A stretch of 26,605 bases of DNA from Klebsormidium nitens (Eukaryota > Streptophyta > Klebsormidiophyceae > Klebsormidiales > Klebsormidiaceae), in contig DF237822.1 of the NCBI GenBank assembly GCA_000708835.1, positions 1 through 26,605 of the forward strand. The letters run 5' to 3'. Position 1 is the stretch's first letter; every line of letters starts with the position of its first letter. A program made the position numbers and the translations under genes. The notes under the pieces are model-generated. The model was not told the DNA's origin. It worked only from the letters and a program-made list of their open reading frames with translations, and searched no databases. Of this stretch, positions 1 through 11,500 are shown one piece after another.

Positions 1-415
1 ATATGCTCAACATGGAGAGCGCTAACTGGGCGCTCATGCCTGGTATGCACAGCGCTGACGTGGCGCTCACGTATTCTCGAGGCTATGCAGCACCGACAAT
101 CGGTTGCCTGACAAATGTCCGGAGATCTCAGATCCAGTGCTCGGACTGCAACTTGCAAGTCCTACAAGGTGGTACATAATAACCCTCGGATCTGAAAAAC
201 CATTCAGTGGCACCACTATGAGGTGCCTGCGGAGAGGCAAAATTGAGCAACCTTAAAGTGGCAACCGGTCTAAGGACGATTGTTAACAAGACAAACCTTT
301 ACAAGAAACTCATAAGACACGCGTCAATGAGAATCTCACTCGAAAAGACATGCCCCTCAGCATTCGAGTAAGCTTCGAGTCCGCAGAAAGTTGCTTCCCT
401 GTCTAAGATCTAAAA
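1..415. other. Left edge, no gene seen
   Basis: I see no convincing exon, RNA gene or repeat here. The stretch lies just past the stop codon of the minus-strand EsV-1-7 repeat gene, so its right part probably contains that gene's 3' untranslated region. The left limit of the window may cut a further gene, but nothing in these bases shows one. Confidence 0.5.
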
Positions 416-3400
416 CTATGTGACTATGTCAGCTGCCTGGGGCGGTAAAGCAGCCGGCGCATCCGGCACCTCCGCCGGCTGCGGGGCCGCGATCGTAACT
501 AGCTTCTGCCGGAAATCCACCATGCCTTGCAGAGCGTGCTGAGCGCAGCGCCGCGGCTTGGCGTCGTCGGGCAAACCAAAGATGACGGGCTTCTGGTGGC
601 ACGTGGGGTGGGAGCATTGGAGGTGCAGAATGTTGGTCTGCCCCGGGAGGCAGTGCGCCTTGCACCGGCTGGGCGTCGTTTCCCCCCAGAACCCAAACAG
701 CGGTCGGATCTGGCACTCGGGCTCCGCACACAGGCGCGAGCGCGTGTTGCCCATTCCCGGCAGCATGTGCTCCTTGCACCGGCTGGGGCGCTCCCCCGCG
801 AACCCGTACGACGGCTGCGTGCTGCACCCGCCCTCGAACTTGCACCGCTTGTTGATCACGTCCTGCGGCAACGATGAGCAGAGGGTCAAGGCCATGACGG
901 GGACACGCCGCAGCCAGAGCTCGACGAGCAACAAGGTAACCTGACTCTACAGGAAATCTTGCAAGCTACCAAGTGCGGGTCTTCTAAGTTCGTTCCGCCA
1001 ATGCGCCAGCCGCCGTGGGGCTATTCAGCGAGTTGCCCTAACGCGCACCCGTGAATTTGACAGCATCCCAAAAACACCGCTCGACTGCAATCGGTCAGCA
1101 GCACCCTCCCGACCAGAAACGTAGACTCTGCCCAACTGTAGACAAAGTGCCTTTTCTCAATTGCAGGCGAAAGGAACCCTGCAATTACATATCGTCCAAT
1201 CCTCGCACTCTCACGACAGGCTCGGGCTACTTTAACAACGAGGAAAGAAGCACCAAATGCATCTTAAGACCAGCAAGCTTCGTGGCAGAAGAGGGTTCTA
1301 AAACTGCAACAAACGATAGTTTCATGTAATCGTTAACAGGGAGCCTTGATCGAGCGGGGCGCGACTGACCACCATGCCCTTGAGCATGTGCGCCTTGCAC
1401 CGCGTCGCTTTCTTGTCCCCCGGGAAGCTCATCACGGGGCCCTTGGTGCAGCCGACGTGTTGGCACCGCTTGTTCTTGCGGTTCACCATCCTGCGCAACC
1501 CAGAATGCAACGTCAGAATTGCCGATTTCGGACCAGCAGCGTCTCTTTGTGAAGGAACACGGGATACAGGAGCGCCCCGAGTATGTTGACCTACGCATAG
1601 GCCTAGTTTGCCTGGAAGTAACGTCACATCTACAGCCAAGACGAATAGCTGGTCCAATGCGACCGAAGCAGGAAAGCTTGAAAGAAGTACAAAGAAATCA
1701 ACGGAAAGGCTTACGAATCTTGTGATTGGTCAGAAGTTGATAAAAACGGAAAGAGTGTCCCAACATGGGTCTTCAGGGACCATATGGTCTACGGTTGGAG
1801 GGGTAACTGAAGGGAATTGGACATGAGAAGAAGAGAATCGCAGCGGTGACTCCACAGTCGAGGTCAAAGGATACGATTATCCGCGACGATTCAAAGTATG
1901 TTGGCCCCTGAATCTTGGAAAGCCCTCGTGTTTATATCCGAATGAAGTATTGCGACGCAAATAGCCAAAGATTGTTCCCCAGGAAAGGCGAAATTGTTTG
2001 TATGAGTGTGGGCTTTGAAACTACGAGGACCCGGGCACCGAACCGAACCCCCGAGGATCTGTACTCCGAAGGAGGGATACCAGCACAACAACTTGCGTAC
2101 CTTACAGCAGACACGCTTCCCAGCGTTCTTCTTTCAAGAGGCTTAGAAGCAAAAGTGACACCTTCAGGACTCTCTTTTGTCTCATTATTTAAGCAGCTAC
2201 CTCGAAAATCGCTCAAGTTCCCTGACGTCTGCCTGTGGCAACTGATAGTGACAGAGCCCTGCCCTAAGAGGCCTTGCAAGAGGGATCCACCGATTTCGAG
2301 CCCCCGAAATTGTCCCAAAACGAATGTCTTACTTCTGCAGAACCCGAAGTCAGCAAAAGGGCAGCCCCCTCACCCCGGCTTCTTGTGCGCCTTGCAGTAC
2401 ATGCGCGTGCGGTCGTGCTCGTTGTCCAGGCTGTAGCTCGCGTACTTGTCACACCCCGCCTGCCGGCACTTCTTGCTGTCCTTGTGCGGGTCCCGCGCCT
2501 CCTCCTCCTCTTCTTCCGCCCCCTCCCCCTCCGTCTCCTCCTCCTGCGGCGGTGCCACCATGAGCGCCCCGCTGTAGTGCGCCGGGATGTGCGCGCTCTG
2601 GAGGGGGGCCTGCGGCAGGCGGGCACTCTTCTGGGGGGACCGCATTTGGTTTGGTAACAGGGGGGCGGCCAGGATCTGAGACGAGCTGTGCACCCCGACC
2701 GTGTGCCCAAAGTGGTGCCCGATCGGGTGCCCGTCGGAAGACACCAGAATGTGATGCTGCGGCATCATGTGCAGCGAGCGCGCGTGGGGGCCCAGTGCTT
2801 GGGGGGGGTCCGCCAGGTGCACAGGCGCCTGCAGCTGGGTGGGCCGCGGGATGGGGGGGGCGGCGGGGCCGTTGCCGCGGCCGCGCTTTCGTGGATTACC
2901 GGGAGGGGGGGAAGAGTAGATTGGCTGCAGGGAAGGAGTGATGTGCCGGTTGGGACGGAGCAGCAGAAAGACCGCACATCTTTTGATTCTGGCTTGGGAT
3001 GTTTGGACCAGCTCTTGCAAACTACACAAAAGGGCACGGAACATACGCAGGTCCTTGTTCAAAGAAACAAGAGGGCACAAAGGCAACTTACGGGAGGAGG
3101 CCGGTAGGTGAGGGGGGGGTTGGTCATGGGGATGAGACGGGCCCAATCAACCTTTGGCAGCTTCACAACCACTGTTTCGCCCTGCACAGTCGGGACAGCA
3201 CAAGGTCAGGGGAGAGTGCTTTTGGAGAACCTAGCAGCTTTGAACACCTCTTGTGACATCCATATGCAGAGCCATTGCGCGACCCAGTCGCTTGGGCCTC
3301 CACCATTCGGGACCTTCATCAGAATCAAGTGACAGACTCTTCAATGCAGATTGTAGGTCATCCCTCAAGTTCCGGAGACTCATCGCTGGGCGTGCTTATA

Positions 3401-4353
3401 TGCCCCCGTGCTCACCTGCTGTTCGCCCCCCTCGAGCGCCTGCTGTAAATCGTGCAGAGCGCCGGTGAGGGCAGTCTCGCGGTGGGTGTGCTCCTGCAGG
3501 AGGGGGCAGAGCACACATCAGGGGAATATGGGCAATCTCAGCAAAATGGTGGGTAATGTGCGGGAGTAGCTGGTAATATGCTTACAGCTGCTATTTACGA
3601 ACTTTGAAGTGAGGGCCAAGACCAATGCAAGGGTACTACCGCAAGGTCCCCTTGCATTTCCTTCAGTGCGGCCCTCTCACAAATGCTGCTTCAAACACTG
3701 TAAGTGATCCAAGCGACCAGCACTCCGGAGAGTCTGGCATCACTTGGTGCGGTCAAAGCACCTACCGCGATGCGTTTGTCGAGCTCCTCCTGCGCCAGCT
3801 TGTCGGACTGCGCCATGGCCCCCTTAAACATCTCCCGCTGCCGGGCCAGCTCTGCGGACGCCTCGCTGGCGCGCACTTCCAGCTCACTCTGCAGCGCCTG
3901 GGACACCACAGACAAGCACGGGGATCATTTGCAACGGCTGGCTGTCAATTCTACCGGTTTCTCATTCTACAATGATTTACCTATTGAAAAGTCTCCCGCA
4001 TAAATGCCCGATTTGACCTCCTTGATCGTCAGAATCTGGTCTCCTCACTGTCTGAAATATCCAAATGTTGCATATTCTTGCTTTGAGGACGAAGGTTTGA
4101 TTGTCTATTAGCAGCCAGCCCGAGCAACCAACACCAAATTGCAGGGAAGAACTCCAAGGCCATTGGTTACAGGAAAAGGGGGCTGCGTCAAACGCGCCTG
4201 AGTGCTCACCTTAATCTGTGCTTGCAGCTGTGTGACTTGCTCTTGCAGCTGCGCCACGTCTGGTTCTTGGGGCCCCTCCAGGGCGGGCAAGGCCTCCTGG
4301 CCCGGGCCCTCTGCCAGCAAGAGGCCCTCTGCGGCTGCCCCCGCCACGTCCAT
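416..4353 (-). CDS. Coiled-coil protein with five EsV-1-7 Cys/His repeats
   Basis: Spliced minus-strand gene, exons 4353-4210, 3897-3766, 3493-3416, 3181-3092, 2924-2374, 1490-1370 and 862-416, giving 520 residues and a TAG stop. Residues 1-118 are rich in Glu, Gln, Leu and Ala and look coiled-coil. Residues 119-300 are Pro/His-rich with a basic NPRKRGRG patch and an acidic EEEEEE run. Five repeats follow, with Cys/His sets C301-C306-C325-H328, C341-C346-C363-H366, C379-C385-C401-H404, C417-C422-C439-H442 and C455-C460-C478-H481, matching the EsV-1-7 pattern C-x4-C-x16-C-x2-H with KxGMV-like linkers. Splicing restores the linkers exactly: KKPG/MVNRKNKRC and KGMV/DVINKRC. The family is known from a brown-algal virus and the developmental regulator IMM; its biochemistry is unknown. 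Zinc binding and nuclear location are inferences. The ATG at 4353 follows an in-frame stop, but an upstream exon remains possible. Confidence 0.8.
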
Positions 4354-5071
4354 CTTTGTTGCCGCTGTGGCCAGAGGCCCAGCAATGTCTCAGCAATTTA
4401 CGGGTCTGGCAAAAGCCGACCTAACAGCGAGATGACAAACAGTTCCGGAGCTCGAAGATGCTCAGAATTTTAAGGTGGACGTCGCACAAGCAGGGGAACC
4501 GTCGTCTTCTCCAGCATATTCCTTGTCTAGCTGCGTGGGCGGCCTCTTTTCTGCTCCTCACTTGCCCTCGCAGATCTTCTTTGCTCTCCTCTCCCTCTTT
4601 TCCTCTCTCTGCCCCGGCCTCTCTTCCCTCCTGCTCAAGCCATTGGACCTGATTACAACTTCCGAGTTGTGCCATGTGGTGCCTTCAGACTTCACTGCGA
4701 CAGTGCGAGCTACAGTCTCAGATGTGTCAGCAGAGGCCAATTTGAACTTGCCAGGCAGGCATTGTAACGTATGGGATAGCGACATCTGTACACCTGAAAA
4801 ATTGAACCAATTCTAACCAATAACACCAAGCATTATCAAGGTCCGTGGGTGGTCCTTAACCAGGTAAATTGCGCATGCCTAGTTTCCAGCTTGTTGCTAG
4901 CTTTGACAATGTGCGGATGAGGGCTGAGGATTCGCAGGAGCTCGATCACGCCTTCCAGCCTTCTAGGCTCGGGTGCGTGCCTCACAAGAGTATTGGACCA
5001 CTCATGTTCTGAGGCTTTGAAAGTGGTGTGAAATACGTGTCCCCTCTTTGCTGCGGTCCCGGTGTTGCACC
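4354..5071. promoter_or_regulatory. Divergent intergenic region with a pyrimidine-rich tract
   Basis: This gap of about 0.7 kb separates the start codons of two genes pointing away from each other, so it should hold both promoters and both 5' untranslated regions. The plus strand is strikingly pyrimidine-rich at about 4556-4640 (runs of CTCTCC, CCCTCTTTTCC and CTCTTCCC), which resembles the pyrimidine patches of plant core promoters. I see no clear TATA box for either gene. Open frames here have no recognisable content. Promoter function is inferred from position only. Confidence 0.4.
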
Positions 5072-7372
5072 ATGAGTGCCCGCGGTGCCCCCAGCTACTC
5101 CCCTTACTCTGGGATAGAGGAGCGCGTCATGCAGGAGGACGGTGCGGGACCCGCCAGCCGCAGCGTGCTGGGAGCGGACAGCAGGAGGCAGGATGGGCGT
5201 CTGCCAGAGGAATGTCGACCAGCATGTGAGGCTCGGGCGACGGTGGCATGGTGGATGGTGGAACTGGGCAGAACGATAATGTCATTGTTAACCTGCCCCT
5301 GATATTCCTAGATTCGTGGGCTCAATCTGCAAGGGTAGGGGTAACAAGCAGCAGCAGAAGAACATCTGCAATGGTCCAAAAGTGAGCCTCTGCCTCCCCA
5401 CTTCTGGTGGAATGCCAACCACCTGACAATCGATGCATTCCCCAGTTTTGCAGGTTGGGACGGTCAGCAGGGCGGCGGGATCCGCCTACGCTGAGTTTGC
5501 AAGCACAAAGGTGCTGGTGGCAGTGTGAGGACAGACCCAATAACCTCAATTCAGTTGCGCCCCTCCAAAGAGTTGTCTGCATTACGTCTTGTGAGCAGTC
5601 CAACGCTTTTTATTAGGGGGTTTCTGTAACATTGGGGCGTGTTTTAAGATGGAGCTTCTGTGTGCACACCTCGCAGGTCATAATTCATGAGCTTCATACG
5701 CATTGCTGCAGGTATGGCCCCCGTGAGTCGCGCAAGGCTGCTGCGTACAGCGACACCAGCCGCCTGACCTGCGACGTCAAGCTGGCCGCCTTTGCCACCA
5801 AGAGCCGCGGCAAGTACGGCCAGGTGGGCACGCCCGCTGCCTGCGCACACTTGCCTGGTTGGGTACTATTACGTGGGCCTTTCAGAGCATGTGTTCATGC
5901 CATGATGAGCACTGGTTCGGCTGGTTTACTCACGTGTGTAGTCCTGTCATTTTGCCCCACCGATATGGCTCTGCCTGTCCCCTGAGAGTCTTCTTGATGA
6001 CCAAACATTTGATCTCCCCAATCTTTCCCATTATTAAGCCCCACTGCCACATCATTGTTTGTCGTCCCCCGCCACAGGGCACGGCCGAGCGCGAGCTGTC
6101 GGACCTGCTGCACAAGGCGCTTGTATCAGCGGTGCGCCTCGACACCTTCCCCAAGGCCTCAGTCGACGTCTTTGCGCTTGTCCTGGAATCGGGGGGAGGT
6201 CAGCCTTCAGAAACCCCCCTCGATTGCGCCGACCTGAAGTTTCACGAGCCCTGCCAGATTGCGTTCCCCTCTCCTTTCTAGCTGGAGAGGTTCTCATGTC
6301 CAAGGAGTGCCTCTTCTCGACATCCATCACATCAAGAAAAAGCTTCCTTGAGGGTCTATTCACCGTGGCGCTGTGGTCAGTTGCACACGCTCCGATCGTG
6401 CCACAGTATGCCCCCTCTTTTCATACTTTGTGACGCCCCGTGGGTTCCTGGTTGCGCAGCGGACTTGGCTGTTGTGGTGACTGCCGCGTCGCTGGCCCTG
6501 GCGGACGCGGGCATTGAGATGCTCGACATGGTGGCAGCTACTTCGCTGGTGAGCGGGCTGCACAGATTTCCGCTTATTCGATGATTGTTTATGTGGACGC
6601 CTGTCATCTGTCTCGGCTTCTTTCGAAGTGGTCACAGCGTGACCTTGCATGACCCTTGCTGTACTTCATGTGCTGACCGGTTTCTGACTGTTAGTCCATA
6701 AGGTCCAAAAGATCCCAACTGAAAGAGTCAGCACCCAATATGTCCAAAAGAAGGCGTGTTCCGAAAGTTCCTGGTGCCCACTGTGGTACAGAGGGCGTTG
6801 AGCAGGCTCCGAATCGATTCACCATATATTTCTTAAGTATCCAAGGCTGGCCAGTTCTTAGCCGTGCCTGGCAGTCTCAGCTGCCCTGTGACCGTTGTGT
6901 GAGCAGAGCCTGGTGGGCGGTCACTTGCTGGTGGACCCCGCTGCGAGCGAGGAGCGCGCGCAGGACGGCAACGTGCTGGTGGCCCTGATGCCCGCCAGGA
7001 ATGAGGTCACGCAGATGCACCTCGCAGGGGCCTGGCCCGACACGCACGCCGCGCAGGTGAGCAGGAGGGGCAACTTCAGGGGCAGAGGCATCAGAGTCCT
7101 GGATCGAAACTGGAGGCCTGTTTTGGCTTCTATACGGTTTTGCACTCTTTACAGACGGGCAGGCAGGGGCTTCAAGTTAGCACACGGCAGTAGAGGCGTT
7201 GCCAAAGCCCTGTGGGCTGTTCATGCTTATTTTTTTTCGAGACGATGGAGCTTAACAGCTGTTGCTGCGGTTTGTGCAGGCCATCGAGCTCTGCCTGGAT
7301 GGGTGCCACAAGCTGGACGGGGAGATGCGGGCATGCTTACGAGAGCACGCCGCCACAGCCAATGGCAGCTGA
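5072..7372 (+). CDS. Exosome core subunit, MTR3/RRP41-like (RNase PH fold)
   Basis: Exons 5072-5225, 5446-5524, 5712-5823, 6078-6198, 6460-6548, 6907-7056 and 7280-7372 give 265 residues. The protein resembles the plant MTR3/RRP41L subunit: RRQDGRLPEECRPAF near residue 50, AGSAYAEFASTKVLVAVYGPRES, HKALVSAVRLDTFPKASVDV, VLESGGADL, LALADAGIEMLDMVAA and a C-terminal CLREHAATANGS. These proteins form part of the six-membered RNase PH-like ring of the RNA exosome, which threads RNA to a separate nuclease. RNase PH enzymes carry a DGGTRT phosphate-binding motif; here it reads ESGGAD (residues 152-157), so phosphorolysis is unlikely and a structural role is expected. The acceptor chosen for exon 2 (after CCCCAG at 5445) restores the family sequence RPAFLQVGTVS; the next AG would not keep frame. 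Length is close to the roughly 250-residue plant homologues. Confidence 0.9.
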
Positions 7373-8590
7373 CGCGCGAAGTGATTCGTTCGTAGCTCGC
7401 AATTTGAGTAAATGCCGAGGGTATTAGCTGTGACATGTCTTTTCGCAACCAATGCGTACATGCTGACTGAGGGCACCAGCTGTAAATGGCCGTTGTGAAC
7501 CCATGTCACGGTCTACGCGTCCGGCGGCCTCCGGCCGCTCCTACTTTCACTGCGTAGATAGTACCGACTGTTAATTACATGGTTAAGCTCTCGTTCATCG
7601 ACTGTTTGTGGACTCAACTTATCAGCTTGAGCAAACGCAAAGCCGCATAAGCTATGCTGAGGGTATGCCTCCCAATCACACATGCCTGGATCGAGCAGGC
7701 CGTTGCCAGTTGCGGGCGCTACTAGGCTAGCCGGCAGCGGCCACGGGCGGCTAGGAATCCATCCGGGATCTTAAGCAGCTTAAGGCAAATGATTGCCTGC
7801 GCGGCCAGCTACCTCTCAGTATTGTACGTGTTCTTTTGCCAGGCGCAGTCACGTTCGATAAAACTCCAATTAACGCGGGGCGGCCCGCCGAGCTATAGCT
7901 AGCGGCGGCCATACATGAATTATAGCTATATATATACGTACATGCCAATGCTCGGCGGCCATATATATGTCTTTTCCATGTACGTTTATTTATGCGCGAG
8001 GTATCATTGTCGCATATACATATATTTTATAGTACGCACATGGGCTTCATTCAAGCTCTAGCCGGAACCGTCCGACCATATATTCATTTAACAATCTCAT
8101 GGTCAACATGATGGTATCCGGCACACAATCAAGCCTGGCCGGGCGGGCGGCCAGCTTGTGTTTTGCATGAATCAATCACGTCTGATCCAATCGATTCCTC
8201 TGCGTCCGCATCATTCCTGACAACGCAGTGGAAGCCGAACTGGCAAACCTTAAGCAAGATAATTTCCCACCTTTGATATATTGCAGTGGACTCACGAAAA
8301 AACCCTTCAGTGATAAACGTCACTCAACGACTTTGAGATACCCAAACAAATGTTTCAAGTATCCAAGTAACCAAAGCAATTGAGGCCCTATCTACGCAAT
8401 ACTCTGATAAGAGGTCTCTTGTGCGCGCATCAAAGTGAACCGTGTCGTCAAGTTTCTATTGCGAGCCCACGGGCTTCATAGTAGACAAGGGCTCACTGAC
8501 ATGATCAAACAATTTCTTCCAGTATAACGGTCCAGTAATGTGCTCAACCGGCAAGCTTCGGCTGTACCAAACCTGGACCGCCATCCCTGC
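7373..8590. other. Convergent intergenic region, partly AT-rich, no gene
   Basis: This gap lies between the 3' ends of the exosome gene and the quinolinate synthase gene, so both 3' untranslated regions should be here. From about 7840 to 8100 the DNA turns AT-rich with TATATA runs, interrupted by short GC-rich palindromic pieces such as CGGCGGCC and GGGCGGCCCGCC. Small open frames have no recognisable content and unremarkable composition. I see no RNA gene or clear repeat boundary. Confidence 0.45.
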
Positions 8591-11500
8591 TTAAAGCGGC
8601 CCTTGCCTTCCATGTTGGTTGCGTGTCCGGATGTCCGCCACCAGCTCGTCTGAGAGCTTCCCGTTGGTCTGCAAAAACGATACCCAGCCACCGCTCAGAT
8701 GCGATGCTTCAGAGTCGAGCCATCTTTCTATGTACTTGTTTCGACGGAGAAAGAGGCTATGCGCAACTCATTCTTGACAACCATCCCCTGTGCAAAAGGA
8801 AGTAACTTTTGCAGTTCCTCTGAGAGCAGACGTGATACAAGAAGAGCGCGAGTCCCCCATACGACAGCGGCTGTCTTGCTGGCCGTGCTGACCTGGAAGT
8901 GGCGCATGTGCAGGATGGAGTCGGAGCCGAGGTCCACTGCGGCCTTGCCCGCCACGGTGCGGTCGACCATGCGCGGCTGGAAAGCGTCCAGCAGCGCCTC
9001 GCCGGGGGTGCCGATGCGCCGGCACACCATCAGCAGCGCGTCCAGCGAGTTCATCTGGAAAAGCGAGTGGGTTAACAGCATTTCAGAACGACGTTGGCCG
9101 AGTGACACCTGCTCTGAATAAAATCAGAATATCTCCGCGACTGCCTATCTCTGAAGAAAACAAGCATTTAGAATCTTTCTCTGAACGAGTAACGCCTCGA
9201 CCAATCATTCATCGAATGATCTCAATGACTGCCACTTTCCAGGATGGTTGGATATCGAGATTCTCAAAAACCGCTAAACATCCTGACAACAAAAATGACA
9301 GAGCATCCTTTGAGACGGCGGTCACCTTCATGTACGGGCACGACGCACACCCCCCCGCTGTAGAGCAGCCCTCTCCCGCCGCCACTCCCGGCACAATCGT
9401 CAGCCCCGCCAGTGCCTCCGAGCCACCACTGCCGTTCTCCCCCGTGGCCGTCACTGCGTCGGCACTGACGGGAAACACGATTTCCACCTCGACCGGTGTA
9501 TCGTTCCCAGCCGCGCGCGCTTCCTTGAGGATCCCCTTGACCTTGTTCACGATGGCCGTCACCATGCCCGCTTCTGTGCCCAGCACGAACTGCAGCCGCT
9601 GCGCGTACCCCGCCGCCAGCGCGGCCTGCGTGCGCTCCGCAATGAAATCCAGGATGTTCTTGGTGCTGCCGACGATGCCCATGCCGCGCGCCGCCGCCTC
9701 CAGCGCCAGGTCGAACATCTCGCCCGGCACCTCGAAGTGCGCAGCCTGGTACGCATCGCCGTAGCTGGCGCGCACGCGCTGCGTCACCGCCTGCCCAAAC
9801 ATGTCGTGGACCATGCATGCGCCGTCCTGCGGGCGGCGAGCATAGATTCGGGTATAAAAGAAGAGAGCCGTCTCTTCATAACCATCTTTCCACTGGCCAG
9901 CTCTCGTTAAAGTGCCTCTGGGCTACCTATCGAAGGACTTATCCAATTGGAGTATCAGATGAAGGCTGATACTCCACACGTCCTCAAACCGTCACCTCCA
10001 GTCTCTGCAATAACCTCGTGCCTCTCAGAGTACAAATCTCCGGAGACACTCTCTCAAATGGTTAGGGATACCAAGTCTGCCCCCGTCAAGCTCGGCGAAT
10101 CCGTTCCCTGCCGTGGCAGGGCCGTGGCGTACCTGGAAGTAGTGGAGGCGCGGCAGGAGCGCCCGGATGGAGGCCTGCGTGTGCGCGGGGTGCACCTTGG
10201 CCACGTCCTCGTCGCTCTGTGTGGCCAGCTGGCGCAGCAGCGTGCCCAGGTTGCCGCCCATGTACGTATCGGGGCCGTAGTACACGCTGCACTCTGGGAC
10301 TTGCGCAAACGCCTGCAGCAAAGGTGGAGGAGATGATTGTATCACCAGCAGAGGGCGCCAAGGCGCACCACACCAGACCAAGCGTTTTGGACACAGATGC
10401 ATACACAAGGTCACACGTGAAGGGAGGATGGAAGCGCAGATCGCTGCTTTGAGAAGTGCCAACGTTCTTTATGGCTGGATTCCCCCCGTTGCTGTCTTGA
10501 CTGGCTCAAAGAAGGTACACCTGACCACACAACTCCAAGTTGAACATATTCTATCTTTGTCGACGCCTCCTCCGCACCACCTTTTCGCGCAACTATTGAG
10601 ATGAAGCAAAGGGTGCAGGGGGCCCCGGGACGTAAGGCAGTGCCTTCTAATTAGGCCGCTTGTCAAAAGCTCTGTGGAAAGTGCCCCTCAACCACCGGCA
10701 AGAAGAGCCAGGACTCCTATCAACAATTCTCCACCCGTCTCTGGCAGAGGCTCCCAATGAACCGGATTGGTTCAAGCCCCGAGAGTGATTGAAAGCCAGA
10801 AGCCCCTCTAGAATTTGTGTAAACCCTGAAAAGCGATCCTCCACAAGACCTGTGACCAATGGCTCCCTCTCAAGACTGCCCATCTTCTTTCAGCGCTGTG
10901 CGGCGCCTGCCCTCACCTGCAGCACTGTCTGCACCACGTTGGAGGAGGTGCACGTGATGGTCGGCACGCGCGCGTGCGCCTCCGCCTTGGTGCCCAGGCT
11001 CGTGTTGATGTAGATCACGTGCAGGCTGCCCGGCGTCCCCGCCGCCTCCTCCAGAAAGTCAACATACGCGGGGCTCTCTGCCGCCTCCGCCAGGCTGCAC
11101 CCAATGTGCTCCGCGGCCATGCGGTACACCGGCACCTCGGGGTAGCCCCCACGGCTCAGGATCGCGCGCACGTTTTCACTCATGAAGTCCACCCCCAGCA
11201 CTGCGATCCGCTCGCACCCCGCGGCCGCCATGCTGACGGCACGGTCGGCCATGACCAGGCTGTCGCTGATGTGGATGTGCGGCCACTGCCGCGCGGCGGC
11301 CGCCAGGACCCCCTGCACCTGGGGGTCCATGTAAAAGTGCGCCACCACGCCAATCTTTTTCTCGCGCAGCAGGTTTACCAGCTCTGTCACCGCGGCAGGG
11401 TCGGGGGACAGGTACTCCGCCTGCGCGCGTGCAAACTCGCCCTGCGCCTCCACCGCCTCTCCCCCTGCTGTGATCAGCAGGGAGGGGAAGGGGGCTGGGG

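Noticed and set aside
1322-1657. Small independent minus-strand gene with one Cys/His repeat
   Set aside because: Only 1490-1370 matches the repeat family. The flanks have splice signals and unrelated residues, so it is an internal exon.
2370-3146. Open frame of 258 residues on the minus strand taken as a complete gene ending in CKAHKKPG
   Set aside because: Its first part reads through an intron (3091 to 2925), and a GTGAGG donor sits just before its stop. Splicing to 1490 restores the repeat linker, so it is one exon of a larger gene.
5446-5460. Exosome exon 2 starting after the second AG (TTTTGCAG)
   Set aside because: That acceptor breaks the frame set by exon 1; the earlier AG gives RPAFLQVGTVS, matching the plant family.
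9102-9764. Plus-strand open frame of 220 residues
   Set aside because: Antisense to QS exon 4, whose minus-strand product matches conserved NadA sequence.
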